A stretch of 61,372 bases of DNA from Cupriavidus campinensis (GCF_905397395.1 NZ_CAJPVH010000033.1:1-61372); one strand, 5' to 3'; shown: positions 7,350 through 17,335, numbered from the stretch's first letter. Numbers and translations: made by a program. The notes: generated by a model from the sequence alone, not told the origin.

Positions 7350-9386
7350 TTACTGGGCAAGCGTGGCGCGCACGGTATCGGCGACGTTTTCCACCGTGAA
7401 GCCGAAGTGCTTGAACAGCACGCCGGCCGGGGCGGATTCGCCGAAAGTGTCGATGCCGACCACGGCCTGGACCTGGTACTTCCACCAGAAATCGCTGACG
7501 CCGGCCTCCACCGCCACGCGCGGCACGCCGGCCGGCAGCACGCTGGCCTTGTAGGCAGCGTCCTGCTTGTCGAACACGGTCGTCGCGGGCACCGAGACCA
7601 CGCGCACATGCACGCCATCGGCAGCCAGCTGCTCGGCGGCGCCCACCGCCAGGCCCACTTCGGAGCCCGTGGCGAGGATCACTGCGTCCGGACGCCTGGT
7701 GCGCGGGTTGGTGCCATCGCGCAGCACGTAGCCGCCGCGCGCAATATTGGCGCGCGTGGCGTCATCGCGGCGCTGGAACGGCAGGTTCTGGCGGCTGAAG
7801 ATCAGGCAGCTCGGGCCGTTCTCGCGGCGGATCGCCTCGGCCCAGGCCACGGCGGTCTCGGTGGTGTCGGCGGTGCGCCAGACATCCATGTTCGGAATCA
7901 GGCGCAGGCTGGCCACGTGCTCGATCGACTGGTGCGTCGGGCCGTCTTCGCCCAGGCCGATGGAGTCGTGCGTGAACACGAACAGCGAGCGGATTTTCAT
8001 CAGCGCGGCCATGCGCAGCGCGTTGCGGCTGTAGTCCGAGAAGGTCAGGAAGGTGGCGCCGTAGGGGATGTAGCCGCCATGCAGCGTGATGCCGTTCATG
8101 ATGGCGCTCATGCCGAATTCACGCACACCGTAGTTGATGTGGTTGCCCCAGGCGTCCACGCGCACGGCCTGGCTGCCCGACCAGTTGGTCAGGTTCGAGC
8201 CGGTCAGGTCGGCCGAGCCGCCCAGGAACTCGGGCAACACCGGGCCGAAGGCCTCGATGGTGTTCTGGCTGGCCTTGCGCGTGGCGATCGTTTCGGCCTT
8301 TTCCTCGCACTTGGCGATGAAGGCGTCCACGGCGGCGTCGAACGCGCCCGGCAGCTCGCCGCGCATGCGGCGCGTGAATTCGCCGGCTTCATACGGATGC
8401 ACTTCGGCGTACGACGCGAACAGCGCGTTCCAGGCGCGCTCCAGCGCGTTGCCGTTGGTCTTGGCGTCCCAGGCGGTGTAGGCGTCCTGCGGGAGTTCGA
8501 ACGGGGCGTGGGTCCAGCCCAGCGCCTCGCGCGTGGCCAGCACTTCGGCGCCGCCCAGCGGGGCGCCGTGCACATCGTGGCCGCCTTGCTTGTTCGGGGC
8601 GCCCTTGCCGATGATCGTGCGGCAGCAGATCAGGGTCGGCTTGTCGCTGGCCTTGGCCTGCGCGATGGCGTTGTCCACAGCCACCACGTCATGGCCGTCC
8701 ACGCCGCGGATCACGTTCCAGCCGTAGGCTTCGAAACGCTTCGGGGTGTCGTCGGCGAACCAGTGCACCACGTCGCCGTCGATCGAGATGCCGTTGTCAT
8801 CCCACAGCGCGATCAGCTTGTTCAGCTTGAGCGTGCCGGCCAGCGAGCAGGCTTCGTGGCTGATGCCTTCCATCAGGCAGCCATCGCCCAGGAACACATA
8901 GGTGTGATGGTTGACGATGTCGTAGCCGGGGCGGTTGAATTCCTCGCCCAGCAGGCGCTCGGCCAGCGCCATGCCCACCGCGTTGGTGATGCCCTGGCCC
9001 AGCGGGCCGGTGGTGGTTTCCACGCCCGGCGTGATGCCGTACTCGGGGTGGCCGGCGGTCTTGCTGTGCAGCTGGCGGAAGTTGCGCAGTTCCTCGATCG
9101 GCAGGTCGTAGCCGGTCAGGTGCAGCAGCGCGTAGATCAGCATCGAACCGTGGCCGTTGGACAGCACGAAGCGGTCGCGGTCGGGCCAGTGCGGGTTCGT
9201 GGGGTTATGCTTCAGGTGCCGGCCCCAGAGCGCCACGGCGATATCCGCCATGCCCATCGGTGCACCGGGGTGACCGGAATTGGCTTGCTGGACGGCGTCC
9301 ATGGCAAGCACGCGGATGGCGTCAGCCATCAATTTGGCGGGCTGCGAGGCGAAAGGGCTGGTGGCGGGATGGGCGAGGGCAGACAT
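7350..9386 (-). CDS. tkt: Transketolase
   Basis: Thiamine-diphosphate enzyme of the pentose phosphate pathway and Calvin cycle that moves two-carbon ketol units between sugar phosphates. The protein is 678 residues from the ATG at 9386 ([10 protein letters not shown]). It shows the N-terminal [13 protein letters not shown], the ThDP motif [13 protein letters not shown] ... LIALWDDN, and the pyrimidine-domain [15 protein letters not shown] and [15 protein letters not shown] longer frame from 9458 is not supported. Its start codon overlaps that of the divergent spermidine synthase-like gene. Confidence 0.97.
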   Translation of the reverse strand: MSALAHPATSPFASQPAKLMADAIRVLAMDAVQQANSGHPGAPMGMADIAVALWGRHLKHNPTNPHWPDRDRFVLSNGHGSMLIYALLHLTGYDLPIEELRNFRQLHSKTAGHPEYGITPGVETTTGPLGQGITNAVGMALAERLLGEEFNRPGYDIVNHHTYVFLGDGCLMEGISHEACSLAGTLKLNKLIALWDDNGISIDGDVVHWFADDTPKRFEAYGWNVIRGVDGHDVVAVDNAIAQAKASDKPTLICCRTIIGKGAPNKQGGHDVHGAPLGGAEVLATREALGWTHAPFELPQDAYTAWDAKTNGNALERAWNALFASYAEVHPYEAGEFTRRMRGELPGAFDAAVDAFIAKCEEKAETIATRKASQNTIEAFGPVLPEFLGGSADLTGSNLTNWSGSQAVRVDAWGNHINYGVREFGMSAIMNGITLHGGYIPYGATFLTFSDYSRNALRMAALMKIRSLFVFTHDSIGLGEDGPTHQSIEHVASLRLIPNMDVWRTADTTETAVAWAEAIRRENGPSCLIFSRQNLPFQRRDDATRANIARGGYVLRDGTNPRTRRPDAVILATGSEVGLAVGAAEQLAADGVHVRVVSVPATTVFDKQDAAYKASVLPAGVPRVAVEAGVSDFWWKYQVQAVVGIDTFGESAPAGVLFKHFGFTVENVADTVRATLAQ

Positions 9387-10371
9387 GCGGCGAGAACCTG
9401 AGCGCGGGAAAACCGCAATTTTAGCAGAAGCAGAGGGTATTTCCGGACGCCTGGGCACGGCCCGAAGGGGTCGTCAAAGCTGGACCGAATGGCTGGCACC
9501 CTGCGTGGGCACCACATTGGGCGATGTCCATGTGATCGCAGCGTCATGTTCGGCATATCAACAGATCGAAATTGGCGAAAGCGCCCAATTTGGCCGCATC
9601 TTCCGGCTCGATGGCCGCGTGATGAGCACCGAAGCGGACGCCTGGATCCAGCACGAACTGATGGTCCACCCGATGGCGGCGGCGCACGGCAGCCCGCGCA
9701 GCGCGCTGGTGGTGGGCGGCGGCGACGGCGGCTCGGCCTTCGAACTGCTGCGCATTCCCACGATCCGTGAGGTGGTGGTGGCCGAACTGGACGCCGAGGT
9801 CGTCCGCCTGGCGCGCGAATGGCTGCCGGGCATCCACCAGGGCGCCTTGAGCGCGCCCGGCAAACCCGACGACCCGCGCCTGCACATCGCCATCGGCGAC
9901 GCGCTCGGGCTGATGGAAGCCTTCGGCCGTGCCGGCCGGCGCTTCGACCTGATCGTCTTCGACCTGACCGAAGCCGACGATGGCAGCCCTGCCACTGCCC
10001 TCTTCTCCCTCCACGGCCTGCAGGCCGCACGTCGCTGCCTGGCGCCGGGCGGGGCGATGTCGATCCACCTCGGCCCGCCGCTGCACCGGCCCGACACGAC
10101 CCGGCTGCTGCTGGCGCGCCTGCGCGAACTGTTCGCCCATGTGGCACCGCTCGCCACGTTCATCCCGGCCTACGGCGCGCTGTGGGGGATTGCGCTGGCC
10201 AGCGACGCGCTGGACATCGCCGCCTGCCCCGCGAGCCAGATCGCCACGCGCCTGCGCCAGTGGCAGCTGACTTCCGCGCTGCGCTGCTATCACGCCGATC
10301 TTCATCCGGCGCTGTTCACGCACCCGCGCCATCTGCAGGCGATCTTCGACAGCGCCGGCGGCTCCAAGTAA
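9385..10371 (+). CDS. Spermidine synthase-like (aminopropyltransferase-fold) protein
   Basis: A protein of about 328 residues with the SpeE-type SAM/decarboxy-SAM fold. The segments are an N-terminal strand domain ([20 protein letters not shown]), [28 protein letters not shown], and the region [17 protein letters not shown]. In true spermidine synthases this last region reads D-S/T-T-D-P-x-GPA; here the second Asp-Pro is replaced, so substrate or activity may differ. Start is uncertain: the ATG at 9385 overlaps the tkt start, and no better ATG lies between it and the conserved domain. It heads a plus-strand run with a VOC protein and rsmE. Confidence 0.75.
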   Translation: MRREPERGKTAILAEAEGISGRLGTARRGRQSWTEWLAPCVGTTLGDVHVIAASCSAYQQIEIGESAQFGRIFRLDGRVMSTEADAWIQHELMVHPMAAAHGSPRSALVVGGGDGGSAFELLRIPTIREVVVAELDAEVVRLAREWLPGIHQGALSAPGKPDDPRLHIAIGDALGLMEAFGRAGRRFDLIVFDLTEADDGSPATALFSLHGLQAARRCLAPGGAMSIHLGPPLHRPDTTRLLLARLRELFAHVAPLATFIPAYGALWGIALASDALDIAACPASQIATRLRQWQLTSALRCYHADLHPALFTHPRHLQAIFDSAGGSK

Positions 10372-10407
10372 CATGCACCGGAAACGCCTGCCCATCCGGA
10401 GACCATC

Positions 10408-10839
10408 ATGCCCAGACCGTCCAACACGCCCTGGCTGACCCCGTACCTCACGGTGGCCAGTGGTCGCGCCGCGCTCGACTTCTACAGCCGCGCCTTCGGC
10501 TTCACCGCCGGCCATGTGCTCGACGAAAACGGCGTGCCCACCCACGCGGAGATGCACTACCAGGGCGAACTCGTGGTCATGTTCGCGCCGGAAGGCGCCT
10601 GGGGCAGCACGGCGCGCACGCCGCGCTCGCTCGGCGTGGAGGCCCCGCAGACCTTCTACGTCTACTGCGGCGACGTGGACGCCATCTACGCCCAGGCCAT
10701 CGCCGCCGGCGCCATCAGCGTCATGCCGCCCGCCGACCAGTTCTGGGGCGACCGCTACTGCATGGTCGAAGACCCGGATGGCTACCGCTGGGGCTTCGCC
10801 ACCCGCCTCGACCCGGCCAAGGCGCCCGCCAACTCCTGA
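10408..10839 (+). CDS. VOC/glyoxalase superfamily protein (PhnB-like)
   Basis: A 143-residue protein of the vicinal oxygen chelate fold, nearest to the PhnB/YdcJ-like glyoxalase group. It has two beta-alpha-beta units (TPYLTVASGRAALDFYSRAFGF, then PQTFYVYCGDVDAIYAQAIAAGA) and the terminal signature DRYCMVEDPDGYRWGFAT. Substrate unknown. It sits 36 bases after the spermidine synthase-like gene and 7 bases before rsmE, so is probably cotranscribed with both. Confidence 0.85.
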   Translation: MPRPSNTPWLTPYLTVASGRAALDFYSRAFGFTAGHVLDENGVPTHAEMHYQGELVVMFAPEGAWGSTARTPRSLGVEAPQTFYVYCGDVDAIYAQAIAAGAISVMPPADQFWGDRYCMVEDPDGYRWGFATRLDPAKAPANS

Positions 10840-10846
10840 CTGACTG

Positions 10847-11617
10847 ATGCCCCCTCGCTTTTTCATTGACTCGGCATTGACTGCCGATGCCGTGCTCGAC
10901 TTGCCCGACGCCGTGGTGCGTCACATCCAGGTGCTGCGCCTCGCCCCGGGCGACGCCATCACGCTGTTCGACGGCCGCGGCGGCAGCCACGCGGCCACGC
11001 TGGCGGACCTCGGCAAGCGGCACGCCACCGCGCAGGTGGCCGGGCACGATCCGGCCGAAGCCGAACTGCCCTACCGCGTGACGCTGGCGCAGGGGTTGGC
11101 CGGCGGCGACAAGATGGACTGGCTGATCGAGAAAGCCGTCGAACTCGGCGTGACCGAGATCCAGCCGTTGCAGGCCGCGCGCTCGGTCGTGCGGCTGTCC
11201 GGCGACCGCGCCGCGCGCCGCCAGGCGCACTGGCAGGCCCTTGTGCAGGCCGCGTGCGAGCAATGCGGACGGAACCGCTTGCCGGACGTGGCGCCGCTGG
11301 CTACCTTGGAAGCATGGCTGGCGGCATCGGCCCCATCGGCCCCATCGGCCCAGAAAGCCGGGTCCGCACCCCGGCTGCTGCTCTCGCCACGCGCGGCGGC
11401 GTCGCTGCCCGAATTGGCCGCCACGCACCGCGATGCCTGGCGCGAACAGGGTGTAACGCTGCTGATCGGCCCCGAGGGCGGGCTATCTCCCGAGGAAGAA
11501 GCGGCGGCGATCCGCGCCGGATTCACGGGCGTGTCGCTGGGGCCGCGCATCCTTCGTACCGAAACCGCCGGGCTTACCTGCCTGGCGGCCCTGAACGCCG
11601 TACTTGGCGGATTCTGA
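10847..11617 (+). CDS. rsmE: 16S rRNA (uracil1498-N3)-methyltransferase
   Basis: Methylates U1498 of 16S rRNA; SPOUT-class enzyme with a PUA-like N-terminal domain. The 256 residues show the C-terminal knot motifs LLIGPEGGLSPEEE and SLGPRILRTETA and the middle segment DKMDWLIEKAVELGVTEIQPL. An unusual Ala-Pro-Ser-rich insert (SAPSAPSAQKAGSAP, about residues 163-180), encoded by a short direct repeat of a 9-base unit, lies in a loop before LLLSPRAA. Confidence 0.93.
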   Translation: MPPRFFIDSALTADAVLDLPDAVVRHIQVLRLAPGDAITLFDGRGGSHAATLADLGKRHATAQVAGHDPAEAELPYRVTLAQGLAGGDKMDWLIEKAVELGVTEIQPLQAARSVVRLSGDRAARRQAHWQALVQAACEQCGRNRLPDVAPLATLEAWLAASAPSAPSAQKAGSAPRLLLSPRAAASLPELAATHRDAWREQGVTLLIGPEGGLSPEEEAAAIRAGFTGVSLGPRILRTETAGLTCLAALNAVLGGF

Positions 11618-11640
11618 CCTTCCAAACTCCAAAGGAGTCG

Positions 11641-12285
11641 ATGATGGGACTACTCGATAGCGTGCTGGGCGGCGTGCTCGGCCAACTGGGCGGGCAGCGC
11701 GAGGATGGCCAACCCGGCGGGGGCGGCATGAATCCGAAGCTGATGATCGCGCTCGGCCTGCTGGCCATGATGGCGATGCGCAACAAGACACAGGGCGCCG
11801 ATGGCAGCATGGCACCGGCTGAAGCGGGTGATCCGGGCGCGGCGGGTGGCTTGGGTGGGCTGGGCGGGTTGGGTGGACTCGGGGGCCTGGGCGGAATGCT
11901 AGGGGGGATGCTCGGCGGCGGCAGCGCGCCGGCGCCCGGCGGCATGGACCTCGGCTCGTTGCTCGGCGGCCTGCTGGGCGGCCAGGGCGAAGCCACCGGC
12001 AGCGCGCAGGCGATGGGTGCCGCCACGGGCGGCATCGGCGCGCTGCGCGACATGCTCTCTCAGGCCGGTCTTGGTCAGCAGGTGGATTCGTGGATCGGCG
12101 CCGGCGCCAACGAGCCGGTCAGCCCGGCGGACCTGAGTGGCGCGCTGGGCGGCAGCGGCGCGCTGCAATCGCTGGCGGAAACCACAGGGATGTCGCCCGA
12201 CGACGTGGCGGCCAGCCTCAGCGAAGGCCTGCCCGAACTGATCGACCGGCTCACGCCGAACGGCCAGTTGCCGCCATCGGCCTGA
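11641..12285 (+). CDS. YidB/DUF937 family protein, Gly-Leu rich
   Basis: A 214-residue homologue of E. coli YidB (DUF937), of unknown function. It starts MMGLLDSVLGGVLGQL with a good ribosome binding site AAAGGAG at 11630-11636; the second ATG (11644) is equally possible. The centre contains a GGLGG repeat followed by GGMLGG, and the C-terminus has the family segment LRDMLSQAGLGQQVDSWIG ... VSPADLSGALG. No signal peptide. It follows rsmE by 23 bases and ends at a terminator. Confidence 0.85.
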   Translation: MMGLLDSVLGGVLGQLGGQREDGQPGGGGMNPKLMIALGLLAMMAMRNKTQGADGSMAPAEAGDPGAAGGLGGLGGLGGLGGLGGMLGGMLGGGSAPAPGGMDLGSLLGGLLGGQGEATGSAQAMGAATGGIGALRDMLSQAGLGQQVDSWIGAGANEPVSPADLSGALGGSGALQSLAETTGMSPDDVAASLSEGLPELIDRLTPNGQLPPSA

Positions 12286-12295
12286 CCCGCAAAAC

Positions 12296-12324
12296 AAAAT
12301 GCCCGCTGCAACAGCGGGCATTTC
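12296..12324. terminator. Bidirectional terminator between yidB-like gene and barstar gene
   Basis: The stem AAATGCCCGCT / AGCGGGCATTT around a GCAAC loop, flanked by A and T runs, lies between convergent genes. Confidence 0.88.
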
Positions 12325-12341
12325 TTATTCAGCAGGCAGAT

Positions 12342-12950
12342 TCAGGCGAACGAGTAGAACACCCGGAACTGGACCTTGCGCTCGGCCCAGAATTCGGCCG
12401 CGTCGCGGAAGACGTCGAGCAGCACCTCGCGCCCTTCCTTGTCGAATTTCTGCGCAATCGGCAGCCCTTCCAGCACGATCACGAAGCCCGGCTGCGGGCC
12501 GGCCTTGTAGATCATGTCAGTCAGGCAATCAGACAGCGCATCGAAATTCTTGCCGAAATGCTTCGGGAAAGTGAATTCCGTGGCTATCGTCTCGAGGATT
12601 TCCGCCTTGCTCGCGCAATGGGCGCAATTGGCGTACAGGAAATGCTGGTTCAGCGCGGCGGCCGCGTGGGCCAGCTCAGGCACGCGGAACGCGCGAATCG
12701 ACTGGACGATGTTCGGACGCACCGTCTTGAACAGGTTCATGGCTCCCTCGCTGGTGCCGTCGTCGGCCCAGGTCACCATGGCGGGCGCGCATGCGGGCGG
12801 AAGTCTGTGCGTGAGCTCCTGGCGGGGCATCATGAGCACGTTGTCATAAAGGTTCTGGGCCTGATGGTGGGCCCGTTGCCAGCCATCTCCGGCGCCGCGC
12901 TCCTCGCGGGCGGCAAGGGCGTCGCCCAATCCGAAAATGTCAGTCATCAT
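12342..12950 (-). CDS. Barstar-family RNase inhibitor with 70-residue N-terminal extension
   Basis: The C-terminal 132 residues (from Met71, MNLFKTVRPN) are a barstar domain, with HCASKAEILETIATEF, the core FGKNFDALSDCLTDM and VIVLEGLP. Barstar binds and blocks barnase-type RNases in the cytoplasm. The frame is open upstream to the ATG at 12950, which overlaps the RNase stop codon in an ATGA, arguing for translational coupling and for a 202-residue product. The extra 70 residues (MMTDIFGLGDALAAREE onward) are not barstar. An internal start at 12740 giving barstar alone is the alternative. Confidence 0.8.
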   Translation of the reverse strand: MMTDIFGLGDALAAREERGAGDGWQRAHHQAQNLYDNVLMMPRQELTHRLPPACAPAMVTWADDGTSEGAMNLFKTVRPNIVQSIRAFRVPELAHAAAALNQHFLYANCAHCASKAEILETIATEFTFPKHFGKNFDALSDCLTDMIYKAGPQPGFVIVLEGLPIAQKFDKEGREVLLDVFRDAAEFWAERKVQFRVFYSFA

Positions 12951-13423
12951 TTGGTTATCCGTTTGAAACTGTTGTAGTGGTCTTCCGTGTAATAGCAGTC
13001 GTTGGCGGCGCGCTGATCCCCACCACAAACGATCCGCCTGGCTCCCCGATTCCGGCTTTTGCTGTTGCTGTTCTTGACGGTGTATTCGCGGTAATACCCG
13101 CGCGGCTGCTGCGGCAGGATGCGTTCGTAATTGCCGAACCGCGAACCATCCTTGTCGAACGGGAACGGCCCGCCGGACTCGATGCGCTCCAACGTCTGGC
13201 GCGCATCGTTGGGCAACTGCTGCGTGGCGATGGTTCCCGCCATGCCGTCGATGCTGGCGCCCAGATCCTGCGTCGCCTGCCGTGCCACCGCAACCTGCGC
13301 ACCGGTGGCGATGGCCACCGACAGCACCGCGCCCGCCAACACATGGCCCAGGCGTCGTGCCAGGCTCAGGGACTGCCAAAGTGACTGCCGCTGCGTCTGG
13401 TTCGGGGAAATCCTGGATCCCAC
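12947..13423 (-). CDS. Exported barnase-like guanyl-specific ribonuclease
   Basis: A 158-residue protein, from a GTG start at 13423, with an N-terminal hydrophobic segment (about 27-48) that serves as signal or anchor. Its C-terminal domain is of the barnase/RNase Sa type. Catalytic residues can be placed by motif: Glu113 in GYYREYTV, Arg129/130 in RGARRIVCGG, and His149 in TEDHYNSFKRI. GGPFPFDKDGSRFGNYE is the usual substrate loop region. Cys133 and Cys143 could form a disulfide. It degrades RNA, either as an extracellular nuclease or a toxin; the coupled barstar protects the producer. No ATG precedes the domain, so the exact start is uncertain. Confidence 0.85.
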   Translation of the reverse strand: MGSRISPNQTQRQSLWQSLSLARRLGHVLAGAVLSVAIATGAQVAVARQATQDLGASIDGMAGTIATQQLPNDARQTLERIESGGPFPFDKDGSRFGNYERILPQQPRGYYREYTVKNSNSKSRNRGARRIVCGGDQRAANDCYYTEDHYNSFKRITK

Positions 13424-13647
13424 GTTATCGAAATATTGGTTGGACGGTCATTCCGGCGCGCGAAACCTGCTCGCGGGCACCGGCGCGCCCGGGACGAGCG
13501 CCTGCATTCAAAGGCGTAAGGTTACGCGCATGTCCACCAATAATCAATCCCTGCGCGCCGTCGCGCCGGAAATCCTCAATTGTTTCAATATGTTATTTGG
13601 ATGTGTGCGCATACTAACCTTGCATGCGACGCCCCGAACGGGCGCAT

Positions 13648-13674
13648 GAAAAAAGCCGGGCGAGCCCGGCTTTC
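13648..13674 (-). terminator. Intrinsic terminator after maeB
   Basis: The stem AAAGCCGGGC / GCCCGGCTTT with a two-base loop is followed on the minus strand by a run of T. It lies 28 bases after the maeB stop. Confidence 0.87.
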
Positions 13675-13701
13675 CGCATACCACGTGGCAAATACCCGAC
13701 T

Positions 13702-16026
13702 TCAGCGCTTGGCCGCCGCGTCCACCACGACCAGCGAGGTCATGTTGACGATACGTCGCACCGTGGCCGACGGCGTCAGGATGTGCACCGGCGCCTTCAC
13801 GCCCAGCAGGATCGGGCCGATGGCCACATTGTTGCCCGCCGCCACCTTGAGCAGGTTGTACGAGATGTTGGCCGCGTCGATGTTCGGACACACCAGCAGG
13901 TTGGCCTCGCCCACCAGTGCGCCATCCGGCACCAGCGAATCACGCAGCTTCTGGTCGAGCGCGCTGTCGCCGTGCATCTCGCCATCCACCTCGAGCTCCG
14001 GCGCGCGTTCGCGCAGGATGGCGAGCGTCTCGCGCATCTTGCGGGCCGAAGGCGCCTCGGACGTACCGAAGTTCGAATGCGACAGCAGGCCCACCTTCGG
14101 CTCGATGCCGAAGCGCTTGAGCTCCTCAGCCGCCATCATCGTGATCTCGGCCAGCTCGTCGGCGGTCGGGTCGATGTTGACGTGGGTGTCCACCAGGAAG
14201 ATCTGGCGGCCCGGCAGGACCAGCCCGTTCATGGCCGCGTAGACCTTGTTCGTGCCACCCAGCACCTGGTCGATGTAGCGCAGGTGCGCGGCCGTGGTGC
14301 TGACCGTGCCGCAGATCATGCCATCGGCCTCGCCCTTCTTGACCAGCATGGCGCCGATCAGCGTCGTACGGCGGCGCATCTCCAGCTTGGCGTACTGCTG
14401 GGTGATGCCCTCGCGCGCCATCATCTTGTAATAGCTTTCCGAATAATCCCGGAAACGCTCGTCGTGCTCGGGGTTGACCACGGTGAAGTCCACGCCCATG
14501 CGCAGGCGCAGGCCGAAACGCTCGATGCGGTGCGTCAGCACAGCCGGACGGCCGATCAGGATCGGGTTGGCCAGCTTTTCGTCGACGATGACCTGCACCG
14601 CGCGCAGCACGCGCTCTTCCTCGCCCTCGGCGAAGACGATGCGCTTCTTCTCCATCTCCACCTTGCGCGCCGCCGCGTAGATCGGCTTCATCAGCGTGCC
14701 CGAGTGGTAGACGAACTGCTGGAGCTGGAGGCGGTAGGCGTCCATGTCCTCGATCGGGCGCGCGGCCACGCCGGACTTGGCGGCGGCCTCGGCCACGGCC
14801 GGGGCGATCTTGACGATCAGGCGCGGATCGAACGGCTTCGGGATCAGGTATTCCGGACCGAAGGACAGGTCCTGGATGCCGTAGGCCGTTGCCACGATGT
14901 CGCTCTGCTCCTGGCGTGCCAGTTCGGCCACGGCGTGGGCGGCGGCCACTTCCATTTCACGCGTGATCGTCGTGGCGCCGCAATCGAGCGCGCCACGGAA
15001 GATGAACGGGAAGCAGAGGACGTTGTTGACCTGGTTCGGATAGTCGGTACGGCCCGTGGCGATCACGGCGTCCGGACGCACTTCCTTGACCAGTTCCGGC
15101 ATGATTTCCGGGTTCGGATTGGCGAGTGCCAGCACCAGCGGCTTGTCGGCCATGCGCTGGACCATGTCCTGCTTCAGCACGCCGGCGGCGGACAGGCCCA
15201 GGAAGATGTCGGCGCCATCGATGACCTCCGCCAGCTTGCGCTTGTCGGTCTTCTGCGAGAAACGCGCCTTCTCCGGGTCCATCAGCTCGGTACGGCCTTC
15301 ATAGACCACGCCGACCAGATCGGTCACCCAGATGTTCTCGATGGGCAGGCCCAGGTCCACCAGCAGGTCCAGGCAGGCCAGCGCGGCCGCGCCGGCGCCC
15401 GAGGCGACCAGCTTGACCTCGGAGATGTCCTTGCCTACCACCTTCAGGCCATTGATGACCGCCGCGCCCACCACGATGGCGGTGCCGTGCTGGTCATCGT
15501 GGAAGACGGGAATCTTCATCCGCTCGCGCAGCGTGCGCTCCACGTAGAAGCATTCCGGCGCCTTGATGTCCTCGAGGTTGATGCCGCCGAAGGTCGGCTC
15601 GAGCGAGGCGATGATGTCGACCAGCTTCTGGGGGTCTTTTTCGTCGATTTCGATGTCAAACACATCGATCCCGGCGAATTTCTTGAACAGGCCGGCCTTG
15701 CCTTCCATGACCGGCTTCGAGGCTGCGGCGCCGATGTCGCCCAGGCCCAGCACGGCCGTGCCGTTGGTAATCACGGCAACGAGGTTGCCACGCGCGGTGT
15801 AGCGGAAGGAATTGGCCGGATCGGCAACGATCTCCTCGCAAGCGGCGGCAACGCCCGGCGAATAGGCCAGGGCCAGGTCGCGCTGGTTCGAGAGCGGCTT
15901 GGTCGGGGTGACGGAAATCTTGCCCGGGGTCGGAAACTCGTGATATTCGAGCGCGGCCTTGCGCAGCGCCTCACGCTGCTGTTGTTTCAGATCGTCTTGG
16001 GACGGGGACTGCTGAGGACTGGTCAT
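13702..16026 (-). CDS. maeB: NADP-dependent malic enzyme with phosphotransacetylase-like domain
   Basis: Oxidative decarboxylation of malate to pyruvate with NADP; 774 residues from the ATG at 16026 ([10 protein letters not shown]). The first ~430 residues are the malic enzyme unit ([57 protein letters not shown]). The last ~330 residues form the phosphate acetyltransferase-like domain ([43 protein letters not shown]), which in MaeB proteins is regulatory rather than catalytic. A perfect 23-base palindrome lies 104-126 bases upstream. Confidence 0.95.
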   Translation of the reverse strand: MTSPQQSPSQDDLKQQQREALRKAALEYHEFPTPGKISVTPTKPLSNQRDLALAYSPGVAAACEEIVADPANSFRYTARGNLVAVITNGTAVLGLGDIGAAASKPVMEGKAGLFKKFAGIDVFDIEIDEKDPQKLVDIIASLEPTFGGINLEDIKAPECFYVERTLRERMKIPVFHDDQHGTAIVVGAAVINGLKVVGKDISEVKLVASGAGAAALACLDLLVDLGLPIENIWVTDLVGVVYEGRTELMDPEKARFSQKTDKRKLAEVIDGADIFLGLSAAGVLKQDMVQRMADKPLVLALANPNPEIMPELVKEVRPDAVIATGRTDYPNQVNNVLCFPFIFRGALDCGATTITREMEVAAAHAVAELARQEQSDIVATAYGIQDLSFGPEYLIPKPFDPRLIVKIAPAVAEAAAKSGVAARPIEDMDAYRLQLQQFVYHSGTLMKPIYAAARKVEMEKKRIVFAEGEEERVLRAVQVIVDEKLANPILIGRPAVLTHRIERFGLRLRMGVDFTVVNPEHDERFRDYSESYYKMMAREGITQQYAKLEMRRRTTLIGAMLVKKGEADGMICGTVSTTAAHLRYIDQVLGGTNKVYAAMNGLVLPGRQIFLVDTHVNIDPTADELAEITMMAAEELKRFGIEPKVGLLSHSNFGTSEAPSARKMRETLAILRERAPELEVDGEMHGDSALDQKLRDSLVPDGALVGEANLLVCPNIDAANISYNLLKVAAGNNVAIGPILLGVKAPVHILTPSATVRRIVNMTSLVVVDAAAKR

Positions 16027-16129
16027 CTGCGCATCTTCCGATCGGTGGAGCCGCACTGAAATTCGCGGAAAACCGAGCGGGCCGGCTCCACGTACCCGCT
16101 GTCTCTGCTTTTTGAACTGCGCATTTTAT

Positions 16130-16152
16130 ATTGTGAAATATTATTTCACAAT
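16130..16152. promoter_or_regulatory. Perfect palindrome in maeB-thiL divergent region, putative operator
   Basis: Ten-base arms ATTGTGAAAT and ATTTCACAAT are separated by ATT with no mismatch. It is in an AT-rich island between the divergent starts of maeB (16026) and thiL (16259). It resembles a CRP half-site pair (TGTGA and TCACA), but the spacing is nine, not six, so a different dimeric regulator is more likely. Confidence 0.6.
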
Positions 16153-16258
16153 AAGCGTTTTGCGCGGGGCAGCTTTGCGTTTCGGTACAATATGCCGCAT
16201 GCCGAAGGGCTTGACCACCGGTAATCTCCTCGGCTTTTTCGCCAAACGCCCATCCCCC

Positions 16259-17236
16259 ATGCCGGACCCCGCCAGCGCCCCGCTTTCCGAATTCGACCTG
16301 ATTCGCCAGTTCTTCACCCGGCCAGTGCACAAGGCCGCGTTGGGCGTGGGCGACGATTGCGCGCTGATCGACGGCCGTCCGGGCCATCAGCTGGCCATCA
16401 GCACCGACATGCTGGTCAGCGGTCGCCATTTCTTCCCCGATGTGCCTCCGCGTGCGCTCGGCCATAAGGCATTGGCGGTCAATCTCTCCGATCTCGCCGC
16501 GATGGGCGCCGAACCACGCGCCTTCACGCTCGCGCTGGCCTTGCCCGAGGCGGACCCCGCCTGGCTGGCCGAACTGGCCGCCGGCATGCTGGTGCTGGCC
16601 GATGCCCACGGCTGCGAACTGATCGGCGGCGATACGACCAAGGGGCCGCTCACGCTGTCCATCACCGTGTTCGGCGATGTGCCCGGCCGTCAGGCGCTGC
16701 GCCGCGACGCCGCGCGCCCCGGCGACGATATCTGGATCTCCGGCACCCTCGGCGATGCCCGCCTTGCGCTGGGCGACTGCCGCGGTGAATGGCTGCTGCC
16801 CGAGCCGGATTTCACAATCATCCGGCCGCGCATGGACACCCCCACTCCGCGCGTGGCGCTGGGCATGGCGCTGCGTGGCATCGCCCATGCCGCGCTCGAT
16901 ATTTCGGACGGGCTGATCGGCGACCTCGGCCATATCCTCACGCGCTCGGCAGTGGGCGCGATCATCGACGTGGACGCGTTGCCGCGCTCCGAAGTGCTCG
17001 GCGCCCAGCCGCTGGCGCGCCAGCGCGAATGCGTGCTGGCCGGCGGCGATGACTATGAGCTGTGCTTCACGGCGCCCGCCGGCGCGCGCGAAGCCATCGC
17101 CGGCATCTCCCGGCAACTCGGCCTGCCGCTTACGCGTGCCGGCAACATCACTCCGGAGCCAGGCCTGCGCCTGGTGGACCGCGACGGCAACCCCTACGCC
17201 TTCGGCGGCGCCGCGTTCGACCACTTCGCTTCCTGA
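16259..17236 (+). CDS. thiL: Thiamine-monophosphate kinase
   Basis: Phosphorylates thiamine monophosphate to the diphosphate cofactor used, for example, by transketolase. The 325 residues from the ATG at 16259 start SEFDLIRQFFTRP and continue with GVGDDCALIDG (Mg-ATP site). Further motifs are STDMLVSGRHFFPD, LAVNLSDLAAMGAEP, GGDTTKGPLTLSITV and DISDGLIGDLGHIL. An in-frame ATG at 16199 would add 20 residues and cannot be excluded. pgpA follows by 99 bases. Confidence 0.93.
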   Translation: MPDPASAPLSEFDLIRQFFTRPVHKAALGVGDDCALIDGRPGHQLAISTDMLVSGRHFFPDVPPRALGHKALAVNLSDLAAMGAEPRAFTLALALPEADPAWLAELAAGMLVLADAHGCELIGGDTTKGPLTLSITVFGDVPGRQALRRDAARPGDDIWISGTLGDARLALGDCRGEWLLPEPDFTIIRPRMDTPTPRVALGMALRGIAHAALDISDGLIGDLGHILTRSAVGAIIDVDALPRSEVLGAQPLARQRECVLAGGDDYELCFTAPAGAREAIAGISRQLGLPLTRAGNITPEPGLRLVDRDGNPYAFGGAAFDHFAS

Positions 17237-17335
17237 CACTTCGCCCGTGACCCATGTCATGATGCCGCCATGCGCACGGCGGGAGCCACCGCCGCGCGCC
17301 ACATTACAAAAGCAAGACAGACGAGCCAACTCCTG

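Noticed and set aside
7407..9401. 664-codon open frame antisense to tkt
   Set aside because: Rich in Gly, His, Ala, Val and Arg, with no domain; it mirrors high third-position GC of the real transketolase gene.
13624..16059. 811-codon frame antisense to maeB
   Set aside because: Shadow of the malic enzyme gene; no recognisable protein.
16130..16152. CRP site
   Set aside because: TGTGA and TCACA are present but separated by nine bases instead of six.
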